From contig NZ_JAFMOX010000067.1 in assembly GCF_019049655.1 (NCBI RefSeq), positions 124,001-188,000 on the forward strand: a stretch of 64,000 bases of DNA, in the 5' to 3' direction. This document shows positions 26,307-34,693 of the stretch, piece by piece. Positions within the stretch are counted from its first letter, which is position 1. Each line of letters begins with the position of its first letter. The notes under the pieces were generated by a model. It did not search any database. It saw only the letters and a list, made by a program, of their open reading frames with translations, and was not told the DNA's origin. The position numbers and the translations under genes were made by a program. The DNA is from Rahnella rivi. Its GTDB lineage: Bacteria > Pseudomonadota > Gammaproteobacteria > Enterobacterales > Enterobacteriaceae.

Positions 26307-26963
26307 ATGCTTGCCCCACAAACCTGCACTAAAGACGCGCGCATCAACGCCCGACGTGACCAGATCATCGCCGCCGCCCGCCTGTGTTTTCGCAAACATG
26401 GTTTTCACGGTGCCGGTATGGCTGAAATCGCCAAAACGTCACAGCTCAGCGTGGGACAGATTTACCGCTACTTCGCCAATAAAGACGCCATCATCGAAGA
26501 AATTGTTCGCCGGATGGTGACGAATAAAATCCAGCTGATCACCGGTAATGCCCATAATTTACAGCAGGTAGCGCACAATCTGGCGCACCGGCGCATCGGC
26601 AATCTGAGCTCGCCGTTCAAAGAAGACATTTGCATGGAACAAAAAGAACAGGCCGAAATAGATCACGCCCTGATGCTCGAAGTCGCTGCCGAAGCGACCC
26701 GCAATCCGGTGGTGGAGAAGATCTGGCGTGACTCAGAAAAACAACTGTTCAATGAAGCAAAATCCTTCTTAAGTAAAAGTTTCCCGCAGTTTTCAGATGC
26801 CGAAATGACCGCGAAAGTGGAAAGCCTGGCGGTCATTTGCGAAGGCACCGCATTCCGCCGCCTGACTACCGCTCACGCTGATGCAGAGCGCCTGGAAGCC
26901 TTATACCATCGCTACTTTCAGGATCTGTTCAACACGGATTTTCTCTCCCCCAAACCGGAATAA
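26307..26963 (+). CDS. TetR-family transcriptional repressor
   Basis: 218 residues. The N-terminal helix-turn-helix (about 15-65) contains RRDQIIAAARLCFRKHGFHG and LSVGQIYRYFANKDAIIEEIV. The variable C-terminal ligand domain is not recognisable. The start ATG 26307 has AGGA 5 nt upstream. The MFS efflux gene starts 9 bases after the stop, so the pair is very likely one operon in which the repressor senses a substrate of the pump. Confidence 0.9.
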   Translation: MLAPQTCTKDARINARRDQIIAAARLCFRKHGFHGAGMAEIAKTSQLSVGQIYRYFANKDAIIEEIVRRMVTNKIQLITGNAHNLQQVAHNLAHRRIGNLSSPFKEDICMEQKEQAEIDHALMLEVAAEATRNPVVEKIWRDSEKQLFNEAKSFLSKSFPQFSDAEMTAKVESLAVICEGTAFRRLTTAHADAERLEALYHRYFQDLFNTDFLSPKPE

Positions 26964-26972
26964 CTCTTCACC

Positions 26973-28160
26973 ATGAGCGCTCACTTGCATGAAAAACGCC
27001 TTGGCTACGCCCTGGTTCTCGGCTCACTCGCGGCTCTCGGTCCGTTGTGTACCGATCTGTATTTACCGGCCCTGCCGGAGCTGGCCGGAGAGCTGAATAC
27101 CTCGACCGCCAGCGCCCAGCTAAGCCTCACTGCCGGTTTACTCGGCCTCGGTTTCGGCCAGCTGATCTTTGGTCCGCTCAGCGATCGTTATGGCCGTATT
27201 CGTCCGCTGTTATGGTCGCTGGCTCTGCTGCTGGCGACGTCGGTGTGGTGCGCCATGGCGCAGGATATCCATCAGCTGATCGTCGCCCGCTTATTGCAGG
27301 GGATCGCCGGTGCCGGTGGCGCAGTATTGTCTCGCGCCGTCGCCAGAGATTTATACAACGGGCATGAACTCACGCGGTTCTTTGCGTTACTGATGCTGGT
27401 AAACGGGCTGGCACCGATCATTGCGCCGGTGCTGGGCGGTGCGATGCTGAGCTGGATGAACTGGCGGGGGATTTTCGGCGTACTGGCGGTGATCTCCATC
27501 ATGCTGTTTGCTTCCGCTGCGCTGAAACTGCATGAAACCTTGCCGCAGGAACGCCGTTCGCAAGGCGGTATTTTCAGTATGCTCGGCTCGGTCTTTTCGC
27601 TGCTCAGGCACCGTCCGTTTATGGGGTTGTGCCTGACGCAGGGGTTCGTGATGGCCGGAATGTTTGCCTACATCGGCGCATCGCCCTTCGTGTTACAGCA
27701 GATTTACCACCTCAGCCCGCAGATGTTCAGCCTGTGTTTTGCCGTTAACGGCATCGGGTTAGTGATTTCCGCGCAAGTATCAACGCGCTTTAGCCGTCGC
27801 TATGGCGAAATGGCGCTGGTTAAAACCGGATTGTGTATTGCTGCCGTAGCCTCTGTCGCGCTGGTGATTGCCGCAAGCCTTGGCGCACCGCTGATTATGC
27901 TGCTGATACCGCTGTTCTTCTCGGTGATGGTGATCGGGATTGTCAGCCCGAATGCGGGATCGCTGGCGATGCAAAGTCAGGGGGAAAATGCGGGCAGCGC
28001 GTCGGCACTGCTGGGCGTGTGCATGTTTGCACTGGGTGCGATTGCCGTGCCCGTCACCGGTTTTGGCAGTATGCCAGCGCTCTCGATGGCGCTGACCATG
28101 CTCGGATGCTACGCGATTGCCATCGTGCTGTTTATGACGCTGGTGAAAAAACCGGCGTAA
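26973..28160 (+). CDS. Bcr/CflA-family MFS multidrug efflux transporter
   Basis: 395 residues with twelve hydrophobic segments. N-terminal LCTDLYLPALPELAGELNTS is the Bcr/CflA hallmark. The MFS motif A is GPLSDRYGRIRPLLW (about 68-82), and motif C-like sequence is GLAPIIAPVLGGAML (drug:H+ antiporter). There is no clear ribosome-binding site; translation is probably coupled to the TetR gene. Substrates cannot be predicted. Confidence 0.92.
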   Translation: MSAHLHEKRLGYALVLGSLAALGPLCTDLYLPALPELAGELNTSTASAQLSLTAGLLGLGFGQLIFGPLSDRYGRIRPLLWSLALLLATSVWCAMAQDIHQLIVARLLQGIAGAGGAVLSRAVARDLYNGHELTRFFALLMLVNGLAPIIAPVLGGAMLSWMNWRGIFGVLAVISIMLFASAALKLHETLPQERRSQGGIFSMLGSVFSLLRHRPFMGLCLTQGFVMAGMFAYIGASPFVLQQIYHLSPQMFSLCFAVNGIGLVISAQVSTRFSRRYGEMALVKTGLCIAAVASVALVIAASLGAPLIMLLIPLFFSVMVIGIVSPNAGSLAMQSQGENAGSASALLGVCMFALGAIAVPVTGFGSMPALSMALTMLGCYAIAIVLFMTLVKKPA

Positions 28161-28206
28161 TACTCTCAGTATTCCAGGCAACATCTTCTGCGTATTACAG
28201 GCAAAA

Positions 28207-28230
28207 AAAAACCCGCTTCGGCGGGTTTTT
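28207..28230. terminator. Bidirectional terminator between the MFS gene and cspE
   Basis: A 10-bp stem (28207-28216 with 28221-28230) around TTCG has an A-run on the left and a T-run on the right. It serves the converging MFS (+) and cspE (-) genes. Confidence 0.88.
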
Positions 28231-28246
28231 AAGTAATCGGCTAAAG

Positions 28247-28456
28247 TCAGATAGCGATAACGTTAGCAGCCGACGGGCCTTTGGCACCATTGGTGATTTC
28301 GAACTCTACGCGTTGGCCTTCAGCAAGGGTCTTGAAGCCCTGGCTGGAAATAGCAGAGAAATGAACGAAAACATCTTTGCTGCCATCTTCAGGGGTAATG
28401 AAACCAAAACCTTTAGATTCATTGAACCACTTAACGCTACCTTTAATCTTAGACAT
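28247..28456 (-). CDS. cspE: Cold-shock-family RNA chaperone CspE
   Basis: 69 residues, the exact CspE length. RNA-binding motifs are KGFGFI (RNP1) and VFVHF (RNP2). MSKIKGSVKWFNESKGFGFI and the C-terminus NGAKGPSAANVIAI point to CspE rather than CspA/B/G. The start is ATG 28456; the open frame upstream is 5'UTR. In E. coli cspE is also a near neighbour of crcB. Confidence 0.95.
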   Translation of the reverse strand: MSKIKGSVKWFNESKGFGFITPEDGSKDVFVHFSAISSQGFKTLAEGQRVEFEITNGAKGPSAANVIAI

Positions 28457-28632
28457 CAAACTTACCTTTACGTGAATGTTGGACACAAAATGTGTGTCAA
28501 ATACAGTACAGCAACAGATCTCCATTTTGTCCAGAATTCTGATGGCAATAAGCGATAAACCTCTCATTCCTGACTTTTCATTGCCGTTTTCTTCTGCAAA
28601 ATCAGCCATCCACGGCGTGCTGTCGCGAGACG

Positions 28633-29373
28633 TCAGAAAAACGAATCGTCGTCATCGTTGAAATCATCAGAACCCATATCATCGGAACCGAAGCCGGAAT
28701 CGAGATTGTTGTCGCCCAGGGAAGCATCTTCCCAGGACGGCTGATTGCTGTCGAAACCCTGATTATTGTTATCCAGAAAACTGCTGTCAGCAGGATTGAG
28801 ATCCTGCACCGGCGGTTCCTCAATGATATTGACGATTTCCTGTGGCTGACTGTGATGGAACATACCGGTCAGCATATCGGCCAGCACCACGCCACCGGCC
28901 ACACCCGCCGCCGTGCGCAGTGCGCTGCCCAGAAAACCCGGCGCCTGCGCAGCCGCCTGAGCCGGTGCAGGCTGTTGTCCGGCATATTGCGGTGGCTGTT
29001 GAGGCTGCGCGCCCCACCCCTGCGTGCCGGGAATTGGCTGACTGCCCTGCTGCGCCGTGCGCTGCGGTTCAGGCTGGGAAGATCCCCCGCCAAACAGTCC
29101 GGCCAGAAAACCGCTGCTCTGGGGTTTGGTCTGCTGCGCCTGCTGCAACTGCGCGATCTGCTGTTGCAACGCCTGCACCTGGCCGTTGAGTTTGGTCAGC
29201 GCCGCTTCCTGAATAATCATCGCCTGCGCCATGTAGTAAGGAGCCGACGGCTGCTGGCGGATATGATCCTGAATCACACGTTCCGCTTCCGCATCGCGCG
29301 GCGCAGTGCTGGACTCAGCTTGTTGCAAGCGACTAAAAAGCCCGTCAATTAAACGCTGTTCTTCAGATTGCAT
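28633..29373 (-). CDS. DUF2076 domain protein
   Basis: 246 residues. The N-terminal helical domain (MQSEEQRLIDGLFSRLQQAE; about 1-90) is followed by a coiled-coil Gln-rich stretch and a Gln/Pro/Ala low-complexity linker. A Gly/Ala hydrophobic segment (GFLGSALRTAAGVAGGVVLADML, about 145-170) and a very acidic tail ending DDDDSFF complete it. This architecture is that of DUF2076 proteins, whose function is unknown. The start is ATG 29373 after AAGGTG. Confidence 0.82.
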   Translation of the reverse strand: MQSEEQRLIDGLFSRLQQAESSTAPRDAEAERVIQDHIRQQPSAPYYMAQAMIIQEAALTKLNGQVQALQQQIAQLQQAQQTKPQSSGFLAGLFGGGSSQPEPQRTAQQGSQPIPGTQGWGAQPQQPPQYAGQQPAPAQAAAQAPGFLGSALRTAAGVAGGVVLADMLTGMFHHSQPQEIVNIIEEPPVQDLNPADSSFLDNNNQGFDSNQPSWEDASLGDNNLDSGFGSDDMGSDDFNDDDDSFF

Positions 29374-29540
29374 ACATTCACCTTGTTGATATGGCGTAAT
29401 TCGCCGTGCGTCGCCCGCTGCAACACACAGCCAGAACTTACGAATCACACTAATACAATTGAATTAAAGTATGAATTAACCGAGTGTCAACGAATGTGAC
29501 GAATGTAAATGGCGTTCGGGGAGTGCTGCGCAGAAGGAAA

Positions 29541-29564
29541 CCCGCCTGCCGGGAAGCAGGCGGG
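29541..29564 (-). terminator. Terminator of the iron-chelate binding-protein gene
   Basis: CCCGCCTGC (29541-29549) pairs with GCAGGCGGG (29556-29564). On the minus strand the hairpin is followed by TTTCCTTCT. Confidence 0.65.
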
Positions 29565-29576
29565 AGAAGGCCGGAC

Positions 29577-30707
29577 TTATTTTTTAGCTGACCAGCCGAG
29601 GATGAAGTCCTGATCCGGCAGTTGGGTATATTGACGCACGATATCGTGATACGTCTTCGCAGGATCCAGGGTTTTGAATTCCTGCGGATAGATAAATTTC
29701 GCCAGATATTCCATTCCGACGATGTTGTACGGATGGTTATAGAACTGGTGATAAATCGCGTAAACATTGCCGTTCATTACCGCAGGAATTTGCGCCACAC
29801 CGGTACGTGAGGTCAGCACTTTCGCTTCTTTATCCAGGCTGGCCTGATCGGCGCCGTAACCGAAAGGCAGAATGTGGGTGACAGAACCGCCCTTCGGACG
29901 CGCGGAACCGGTCATGATATACACGTCCGGCTTCATGCTGATCACCTGCTCAAGCGACACGGTGCCCGACGCGCCCGGCAACAGTTTACTGCCAATGTTA
30001 TTGGCCTCTACCGCCTGGATCAGTTTACCCCAGCCTGCGTTGCCGTGGGTGAAACAGCAGGAATCATCGCGACCGGCAATGGGTTCGATGAAGACGTTAG
30101 GTTTGTTTTTAATGCCCGCGACGGCTTTCTGAATGCTCTGCAGATGCTCGTTATAGAACTGGGTGTATGCACGGGCATTGTCTTCCTGATTCATCACTTT
30201 ACCCAGCAGATCGATGCTCGCTGCGGTATTTTTTGCCGGGTCCAGTTCATAGTCCAGGAACACCACCGGAATGTGCAGTCCGGCGAGTTTATCCAGTACA
30301 CCGGCCTGCGCCAGGGAATCTTTTGCACGCAACTGGGCGATCATCAGATCGGGTTTCTTCGCGATCACGGTTTCCAGATCAATCTGCCCTTTATCACTGA
30401 AACCCATATCGAGGATCTTCGCAGATTCCGGCCATTTGCTTTTCAGCATGTCCCAGGTGCCGCTGTCGGTTTTCTTCAGCAGGTTGTTCCATGCCACCAC
30501 GTGCTGGAAAGGATTGGCCTTATCCAGAACCGCCAGCGCCAGCAAATCACGGCCATCCTGCAAAATCACGCGCTGCGGCGCTTTATCGATAGTGACTTTC
30601 CGCCCGGCCAAGTCCGTCACGGTAAGCGGGTACGTGGTGGCAAAAGTGGAGAACGATGCGGCCATCAGACCGGCAACAGACAGCACGCGAGCGGTGTTCT
30701 TATACAT
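29577..30707 (-). CDS. Iron-chelate/heme-type ABC transporter periplasmic binding protein
   Basis: 376 residues with a signal peptide ending near SFSTFATTYP (about 20-24). It is a class III periplasmic binding protein (FepB/BtuF fold): TVTDLAGRKVTIDKAPQRVILQDGRDLLAL, then a long central helix, then a C-terminal lobe. A DDSCCFTHGNAGWG segment contains adjacent cysteines. The start is ATG 30707. A strong Fur-box-like palindrome lies 36-56 bp upstream. No permease or ATPase genes are adjacent, so it must borrow another importer. The chelate is unknown. Confidence 0.85.
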   Translation of the reverse strand: MYKNTARVLSVAGLMAASFSTFATTYPLTVTDLAGRKVTIDKAPQRVILQDGRDLLALAVLDKANPFQHVVAWNNLLKKTDSGTWDMLKSKWPESAKILDMGFSDKGQIDLETVIAKKPDLMIAQLRAKDSLAQAGVLDKLAGLHIPVVFLDYELDPAKNTAASIDLLGKVMNQEDNARAYTQFYNEHLQSIQKAVAGIKNKPNVFIEPIAGRDDSCCFTHGNAGWGKLIQAVEANNIGSKLLPGASGTVSLEQVISMKPDVYIMTGSARPKGGSVTHILPFGYGADQASLDKEAKVLTSRTGVAQIPAVMNGNVYAIYHQFYNHPYNIVGMEYLAKFIYPQEFKTLDPAKTYHDIVRQYTQLPDQDFILGWSAKK

Positions 30708-30742
30708 GCAAAGCCCCGAAAATGAGAATGAATGAAAAGTGA

Positions 30743-30763
30743 TTTTGATAATTGTTATCAAAA
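30743..30763. promoter_or_regulatory. Fur box
   Basis: TTTTGATAA (30743-30751) and TTATCAAAA (30755-30763) form a perfect 9-bp inverted repeat around TTG. The match to the GATAATGATAATCATTATC-type Fur consensus is good. It predicts iron-repressed expression of the downstream (-) binding protein. Confidence 0.8.
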
Positions 30764-30845
30764 AAGGAGGAAATAATAAACAAGGAATGATTGATGAGGC
30801 AATGGTTTTGCGGGGATGAACGAGGATAAAACATGTCGAAATATG

Positions 30846-30872
30846 AACGGGATACCTGAAAGGCATCCCGTT
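30846..30872 (-). terminator. Hairpin after the prolyl oligopeptidase gene
   Basis: AACGGGAT (30846-30853) pairs with ATCCCGTT on the right, with an inner CC/GG pair. On the minus strand a moderately T-rich tract follows. Confidence 0.5.
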
Positions 30873-30914
30873 TGGCTTAAGTCATAGGATAAATTTACCG
30901 CACCGGTTAACCGG

Positions 30915-32969
30915 TTACCGGCCAATAAACCGCAGCAGGAATTCGCTCACCATCGCCCGTTTAAAGGCAGACTGCGCCTTGTCCGCCGCCGCGCTGTGCC
31001 CGCCTTCGGTATTCTCATAAAAATAGACATCAGGAATACCCATCGCCTGCATTTTCGCTGCCATTTTACGCGCATGGTCTGGCCCGACGCGGTCATCGCT
31101 GGTCGCCGTTGAGAACAGCACCGGCGGGTATTTTTTTGCCGGAGAGAGGTTGTGATACGGCGAGAACTCGCGGATAAAAGCCCACTCTTCAGGATCCTGC
31201 GGGTCGCCATACTCGGCAATCCACGAAGCACCGGCAGAAATCTGCGTGTAACGTTCCATATCCAGCAACGGCACTTCGCAGACAATCGCCCCGAATAATT
31301 CCGGGTAACGCGTCAGCATATTGCCGACCAGCAGACCGCCGTTGCTGCCGCCCTGCGCGGCAAGATGCGCCGCAGAGGTGATGTTACTGGCGATCAACGC
31401 TTTGGCGACTGACGCGAAATCTTCATATGCCCGCAGACGTTTTTCTTTCAGCGCCGCTTTGTGCCATTCCGGTCCGTATTCGCCCCCACCGCGAATATTG
31501 GCCAAAACAAATACACCGCCACGATCCAACCACGCCACGCCGCTGACGCCGAGATAATACGGGTCCAGCGACACTTCAAACCCGCCATAACCGTACAACA
31601 GCGTCGGATTTTTACCGTCATACACCACGTCTTTGCGGCAGATAACAAAATAAGGCACGCGGGTGCCGTCGTCGGACTGCGCAAAATGCTGGCTGACCTG
31701 ATACCGGGACGCATCGAAATGCGACGGATCCTGTTTCAGTAATTCCGCTGACTGGTGTGTGCCGTTGTCCAGATCCCCCAGCGACAGGCTGGCCGGTTGC
31801 AGGAATCCGCTGACACTCATGAAATATTGGTTCGAATCGTCTGCCACGCCCCAGGCATTGATTTTGCTCAGTTCCGGCACATGCCCGAACGGCTCACGCC
31901 GCCAGTCACCCTGTTCCGGCGTCAGGACTTCGAGGCGGTTTACCACATCGCGCGTGATACTGAGAATGATGTGATCGCGGGTGCAGGAATATCCGCTGAG
32001 CTGATCCTGTGCGGTCGGCATAAACAGCGGTTTCAGCGCGCGTTCACCGGCCATAAAGGCGTCAAAATTCATGGTCAGCAGAGAACCCGAGGGCCAGCTT
32101 TCGCCGCTGACCTGCCATTCGCTGGCAGGCTGGATCAGGATCCACTCGCGCCACGAGCTGAATTTAGCATCGGCCGGCACATCAATTTTGACCAGATGCT
32201 TTTTCTCATCCAGCAGAAACACTTCGCGATGATAAAAGTCGATCACCCGCACCACATAATCGTGTTCGAAGCCTTTAAAACTGTCGTGATAGCCGACCGC
32301 CATCATGTCTTTTTTACCGGCGCTGTATACCGTTGTGGCTTCGCTGAGCGGTGTGCCGCGTGACCAGATTTTCACGATGCGCGGGTAACCGGAGTCGGTG
32401 AGTGAATCTTCCCCGAAGTCGGTGGCGACAAACAGATGGTCATGATCAATCCAGCCCGTGCGACTTTTCGCCACCGGCAGGAAAAAGCCGTCAGAGACAA
32501 ATTCGCGCGTTTGCAGATCAAACTCACGCACTTCCGACGCATCACCGCCGTCGGGTGAAAGAAAAATCAGCGCGCGCTTAAAATCGGGTTTGAGCGGGTA
32601 CACGCCGTGGTACACCCAGTCTTTCCCTTCCGCTTTGCCCAGCGCGTCGATGTCCAGTAGCGTTTCCCAGTGCGGTTCGGCTTTGCGGTACTCCTCCAGC
32701 GACGTGATACGCAGCAGGCCGCGCGGATTCTGCGCATCCTGCCAGAAGTTGCACCAGGTTTGGCCGAATTTGCTGATGCCGGGGATCTGATCCGGAGAAT
32801 TCAGCGCCTCAAGCACTTTCTGGCGAAGAGGATCGAAATCGCGGCCTTGCGTAAACGCCGCCAGCGTGACCGGATTTTGTTCATGCGCCCAGGCCAGCGC
32901 CTGTTCGTTGCGTATGCCTTCCAGCCAGATAAAGTCATCCTGCTGCGGGGTCGTTGAGTCAGTCGTCAT
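30915..32969 (-). CDS. Prolyl oligopeptidase family serine peptidase (S9)
   Basis: 684 residues with no signal peptide, so probably cytoplasmic. An N-terminal beta-propeller (about 60-410) caps a C-terminal alpha/beta-hydrolase domain. The triad lies in GGSNGG (Ser, about 540), SDDRVGPDHA (Asp) and EGGHSAAAD (His). It differs from enterobacterial oligopeptidase B (PtrB), which has GGSAGG. It starts 34 bases after the exported Ppx/GppA-like gene and is probably its operon partner. Such enzymes cut short proline-containing peptides. Confidence 0.9.
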   Translation of the reverse strand: MTTDSTTPQQDDFIWLEGIRNEQALAWAHEQNPVTLAAFTQGRDFDPLRQKVLEALNSPDQIPGISKFGQTWCNFWQDAQNPRGLLRITSLEEYRKAEPHWETLLDIDALGKAEGKDWVYHGVYPLKPDFKRALIFLSPDGGDASEVREFDLQTREFVSDGFFLPVAKSRTGWIDHDHLFVATDFGEDSLTDSGYPRIVKIWSRGTPLSEATTVYSAGKKDMMAVGYHDSFKGFEHDYVVRVIDFYHREVFLLDEKKHLVKIDVPADAKFSSWREWILIQPASEWQVSGESWPSGSLLTMNFDAFMAGERALKPLFMPTAQDQLSGYSCTRDHIILSITRDVVNRLEVLTPEQGDWRREPFGHVPELSKINAWGVADDSNQYFMSVSGFLQPASLSLGDLDNGTHQSAELLKQDPSHFDASRYQVSQHFAQSDDGTRVPYFVICRKDVVYDGKNPTLLYGYGGFEVSLDPYYLGVSGVAWLDRGGVFVLANIRGGGEYGPEWHKAALKEKRLRAYEDFASVAKALIASNITSAAHLAAQGGSNGGLLVGNMLTRYPELFGAIVCEVPLLDMERYTQISAGASWIAEYGDPQDPEEWAFIREFSPYHNLSPAKKYPPVLFSTATSDDRVGPDHARKMAAKMQAMGIPDVYFYENTEGGHSAAADKAQSAFKRAMVSEFLLRFIGR

Positions 32970-33003
32970 GCGGTTCTGCTCCTTCAGTCATGAGTTTGCG
33001 AAG

Positions 33004-34017
33004 TTATTGCACCAGGATGCCCTGAATCAGGCTGGCCTTGACCACGGTCACCTGCGAAATGTTCAGCGCCTGCATAAAGCCTTCCACCAGCAGTAAATTA
33101 CTGACGTCGGTGGCGCGATATTCACCAGTGAGTTCGCTGTCGCCTTTCCATACCTGATTTTTCGACACGCGCTGCACATCTTCCAACGTGTAAGTATTGT
33201 TCGCCGGACGCAGCTGATCTTTTACTGAATAGCCGTGAACACCACCGATACCAATCACCCGGCGGGTCTGCGCATCCTGTTTGATTTGCGGGCTGACGTG
33301 CGTTCTCGCATAGAAATTCACGTAACGCAGCACGGTATTGCGCAGCGAACCGATCGGGTTCGGAGACGCGGCTTTATCCAGCGCCTGATTCTTCAGTACG
33401 CTGATAATAAATTCTTTCAGCGTCACCGACGCCAGTTTGCCCTGATAAATATCCGTGACCGTTTTGCCGTTTTGCTCACGCAATGCCGTCATCTGCATCG
33501 ATCCGCCGCCGATGTCCCACACCAGCAGATCTTCATTTTTCACGCTGTTGTCATGCAGTGCGGCTTTCGCCGAGAGGAACCCCAGCGCGGCTTCCTGTTC
33601 CTGCGTGATGATGCGCAGCTGGACCTGTGCCTGCTGGTTAAACAGGTCGATCACCTGCTGCCCGTTTGACGCCGAGCGGAACACCGCCGTCGCTACGCCG
33701 GTGATGCGCTGCGGGTGGAAAGTGCGGGCCTTGTCCACCATCTCTTTCAGCGCAGTGACGCCCTGCTGCTGCATCGCGCTGCTGATTTGATTGTTGCCGG
33801 ATTTGCCTAAATCTTCGTTAAACGCCAGCGGACGCTGATCTTCATACAGCACTTTGCCCAGCTGATGACGGCAGATATCGACCTGTGCGACCTGAATTTT
33901 AGTGGTGCCCGAACCCATATCAATACCGGCGCGGGTTTCTATACACTGGCTGGCCAGCGCCGAAAAAGTGCTTAATGCCAGTACCAGCCCCAGAAGACTA
34001 TTACGTGTGAAATTCAT
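33004..34017 (-). CDS. Exported Ppx/GppA-like phosphatase-family protein
   Basis: 337 residues. A signal peptide (MNFTRNSLLGLVLALSTFSA, cleavage near ALASQ) precedes an actin-like ASKHA domain. Phosphate-1 motif is GIDMGSGTTK (31-40); ATAVFRSASN is at 109-118; the likely catalytic Glu142 is in QEQEA; phosphate-2 is DIGGGSMQM (168-176). The family hydrolyses polyphosphate or pppGpp. It lacks the C-terminal HD and helical domains of Ppx (513 aa). The start ATG 34017 has AGGA upstream; the nine residues before it are ignored. Confidence 0.85.
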   Translation of the reverse strand: MNFTRNSLLGLVLALSTFSALASQCIETRAGIDMGSGTTKIQVAQVDICRHQLGKVLYEDQRPLAFNEDLGKSGNNQISSAMQQQGVTALKEMVDKARTFHPQRITGVATAVFRSASNGQQVIDLFNQQAQVQLRIITQEQEAALGFLSAKAALHDNSVKNEDLLVWDIGGGSMQMTALREQNGKTVTDIYQGKLASVTLKEFIISVLKNQALDKAASPNPIGSLRNTVLRYVNFYARTHVSPQIKQDAQTRRVIGIGGVHGYSVKDQLRPANNTYTLEDVQRVSKNQVWKGDSELTGEYRATDVSNLLLVEGFMQALNISQVTVVKASLIQGILVQ

Positions 34018-34358
34018 TTCATCCTGCCCTGAAAAATATAACAAAAATCATAAAGCACTCAGGAATACCTGTTTTATCGCTGTGATTTCAAGCTTTTTTG
34101 CTTTCTGTTTACCCGCTGGTTTTGCCAAAAAGCGCAATCCGGCGGCATAAAAAAAGCGAAAAGACACTGCATTTTGTCCGAAATAATGAGTTATGCGATC
34201 CAGCGATGATCTGGCTATGACTTTTTGTGAGTCAGTTCAAGCATTGAAATAACAGGAACGCCTATAAAGAAATCATTACCTTGTGATGACAAAAAATGAC
34301 GGAATTGTGAGGTAAGAATGAGGCACTAAATCAGGCAGTACGATAAAGGAGTAGAAAT
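34018..34358. other. Non-coding gap with divergent start regions
   Basis: 341 bases between the exported Ppx/GppA-like gene (-) and the 81-codon ORF (+). The region is AT-rich and must hold both promoters, but I see no convincing -35/-10 pair, repeat or hairpin. Confidence 0.5.
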
Positions 34359-34604
34359 ATGGAATGGAAAATTATAGATATCCTGAACATCCCGCACACA
34401 GGTTTGAAATATATCTGCATTCAGGCATTTAAAAACCTGAAGCTGATTTTGTCAGTCGATGACAATTTCTCCCTGAAGACCGGTGACACGTTAGAAATCA
34501 CACCGGAAGGTTATTCACTGAACCGCCATGAACCACAAACGCTGAAGATCCACCGCATGATGCCGTATTGTCAGCAACGCTGGCAGTCGCTTTCCATCCA
34601 ATGA
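34359..34604 (+). CDS. Hypothetical 81-residue protein
   Basis: MEWKIIDILNIPHTGLKYIC is followed by a mixed polar/hydrophobic sequence with no membrane helix or signal peptide. AAAGGAG lies at good spacing before ATG 34359, and a strong terminator follows 60 bases after the stop; both support a real gene. It alternates beta-like segments (KLILSVDDNFSLKTGDTLEITPEG), suggesting a small beta-rich fold. No family was recognised. Confidence 0.65.
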   Translation: MEWKIIDILNIPHTGLKYICIQAFKNLKLILSVDDNFSLKTGDTLEITPEGYSLNRHEPQTLKIHRMMPYCQQRWQSLSIQ

Positions 34605-34663
34605 AGACGTCTTTGACATGATGATCCCCGCTTCGATGAAAGTGTTAAATGCATTACTCGAAT

Positions 34664-34693
34664 AAAAAAGCCGGTTATGACACCGGCTTTTTT
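34664..34693. terminator. Bidirectional terminator overlapping the cupin stop codon
   Basis: AAAAAAGCCGGT (34664-34675) pairs with ACCGGCTTTTTT (34682-34693) around TATGAC. It ends the 81-codon gene (+) and the GGDEF-lipoprotein-cupin operon (-). The cupin's last codons and stop (34675-34677) lie inside the hairpin. Confidence 0.88.

Noticed and set aside
29874..30725. 283-codon plus-strand ORF opposite the iron-chelate binding protein
   Set aside because: The minus-strand gene has a signal peptide, family motifs, a Fur box and a terminator; the opposing ORF has none of these.
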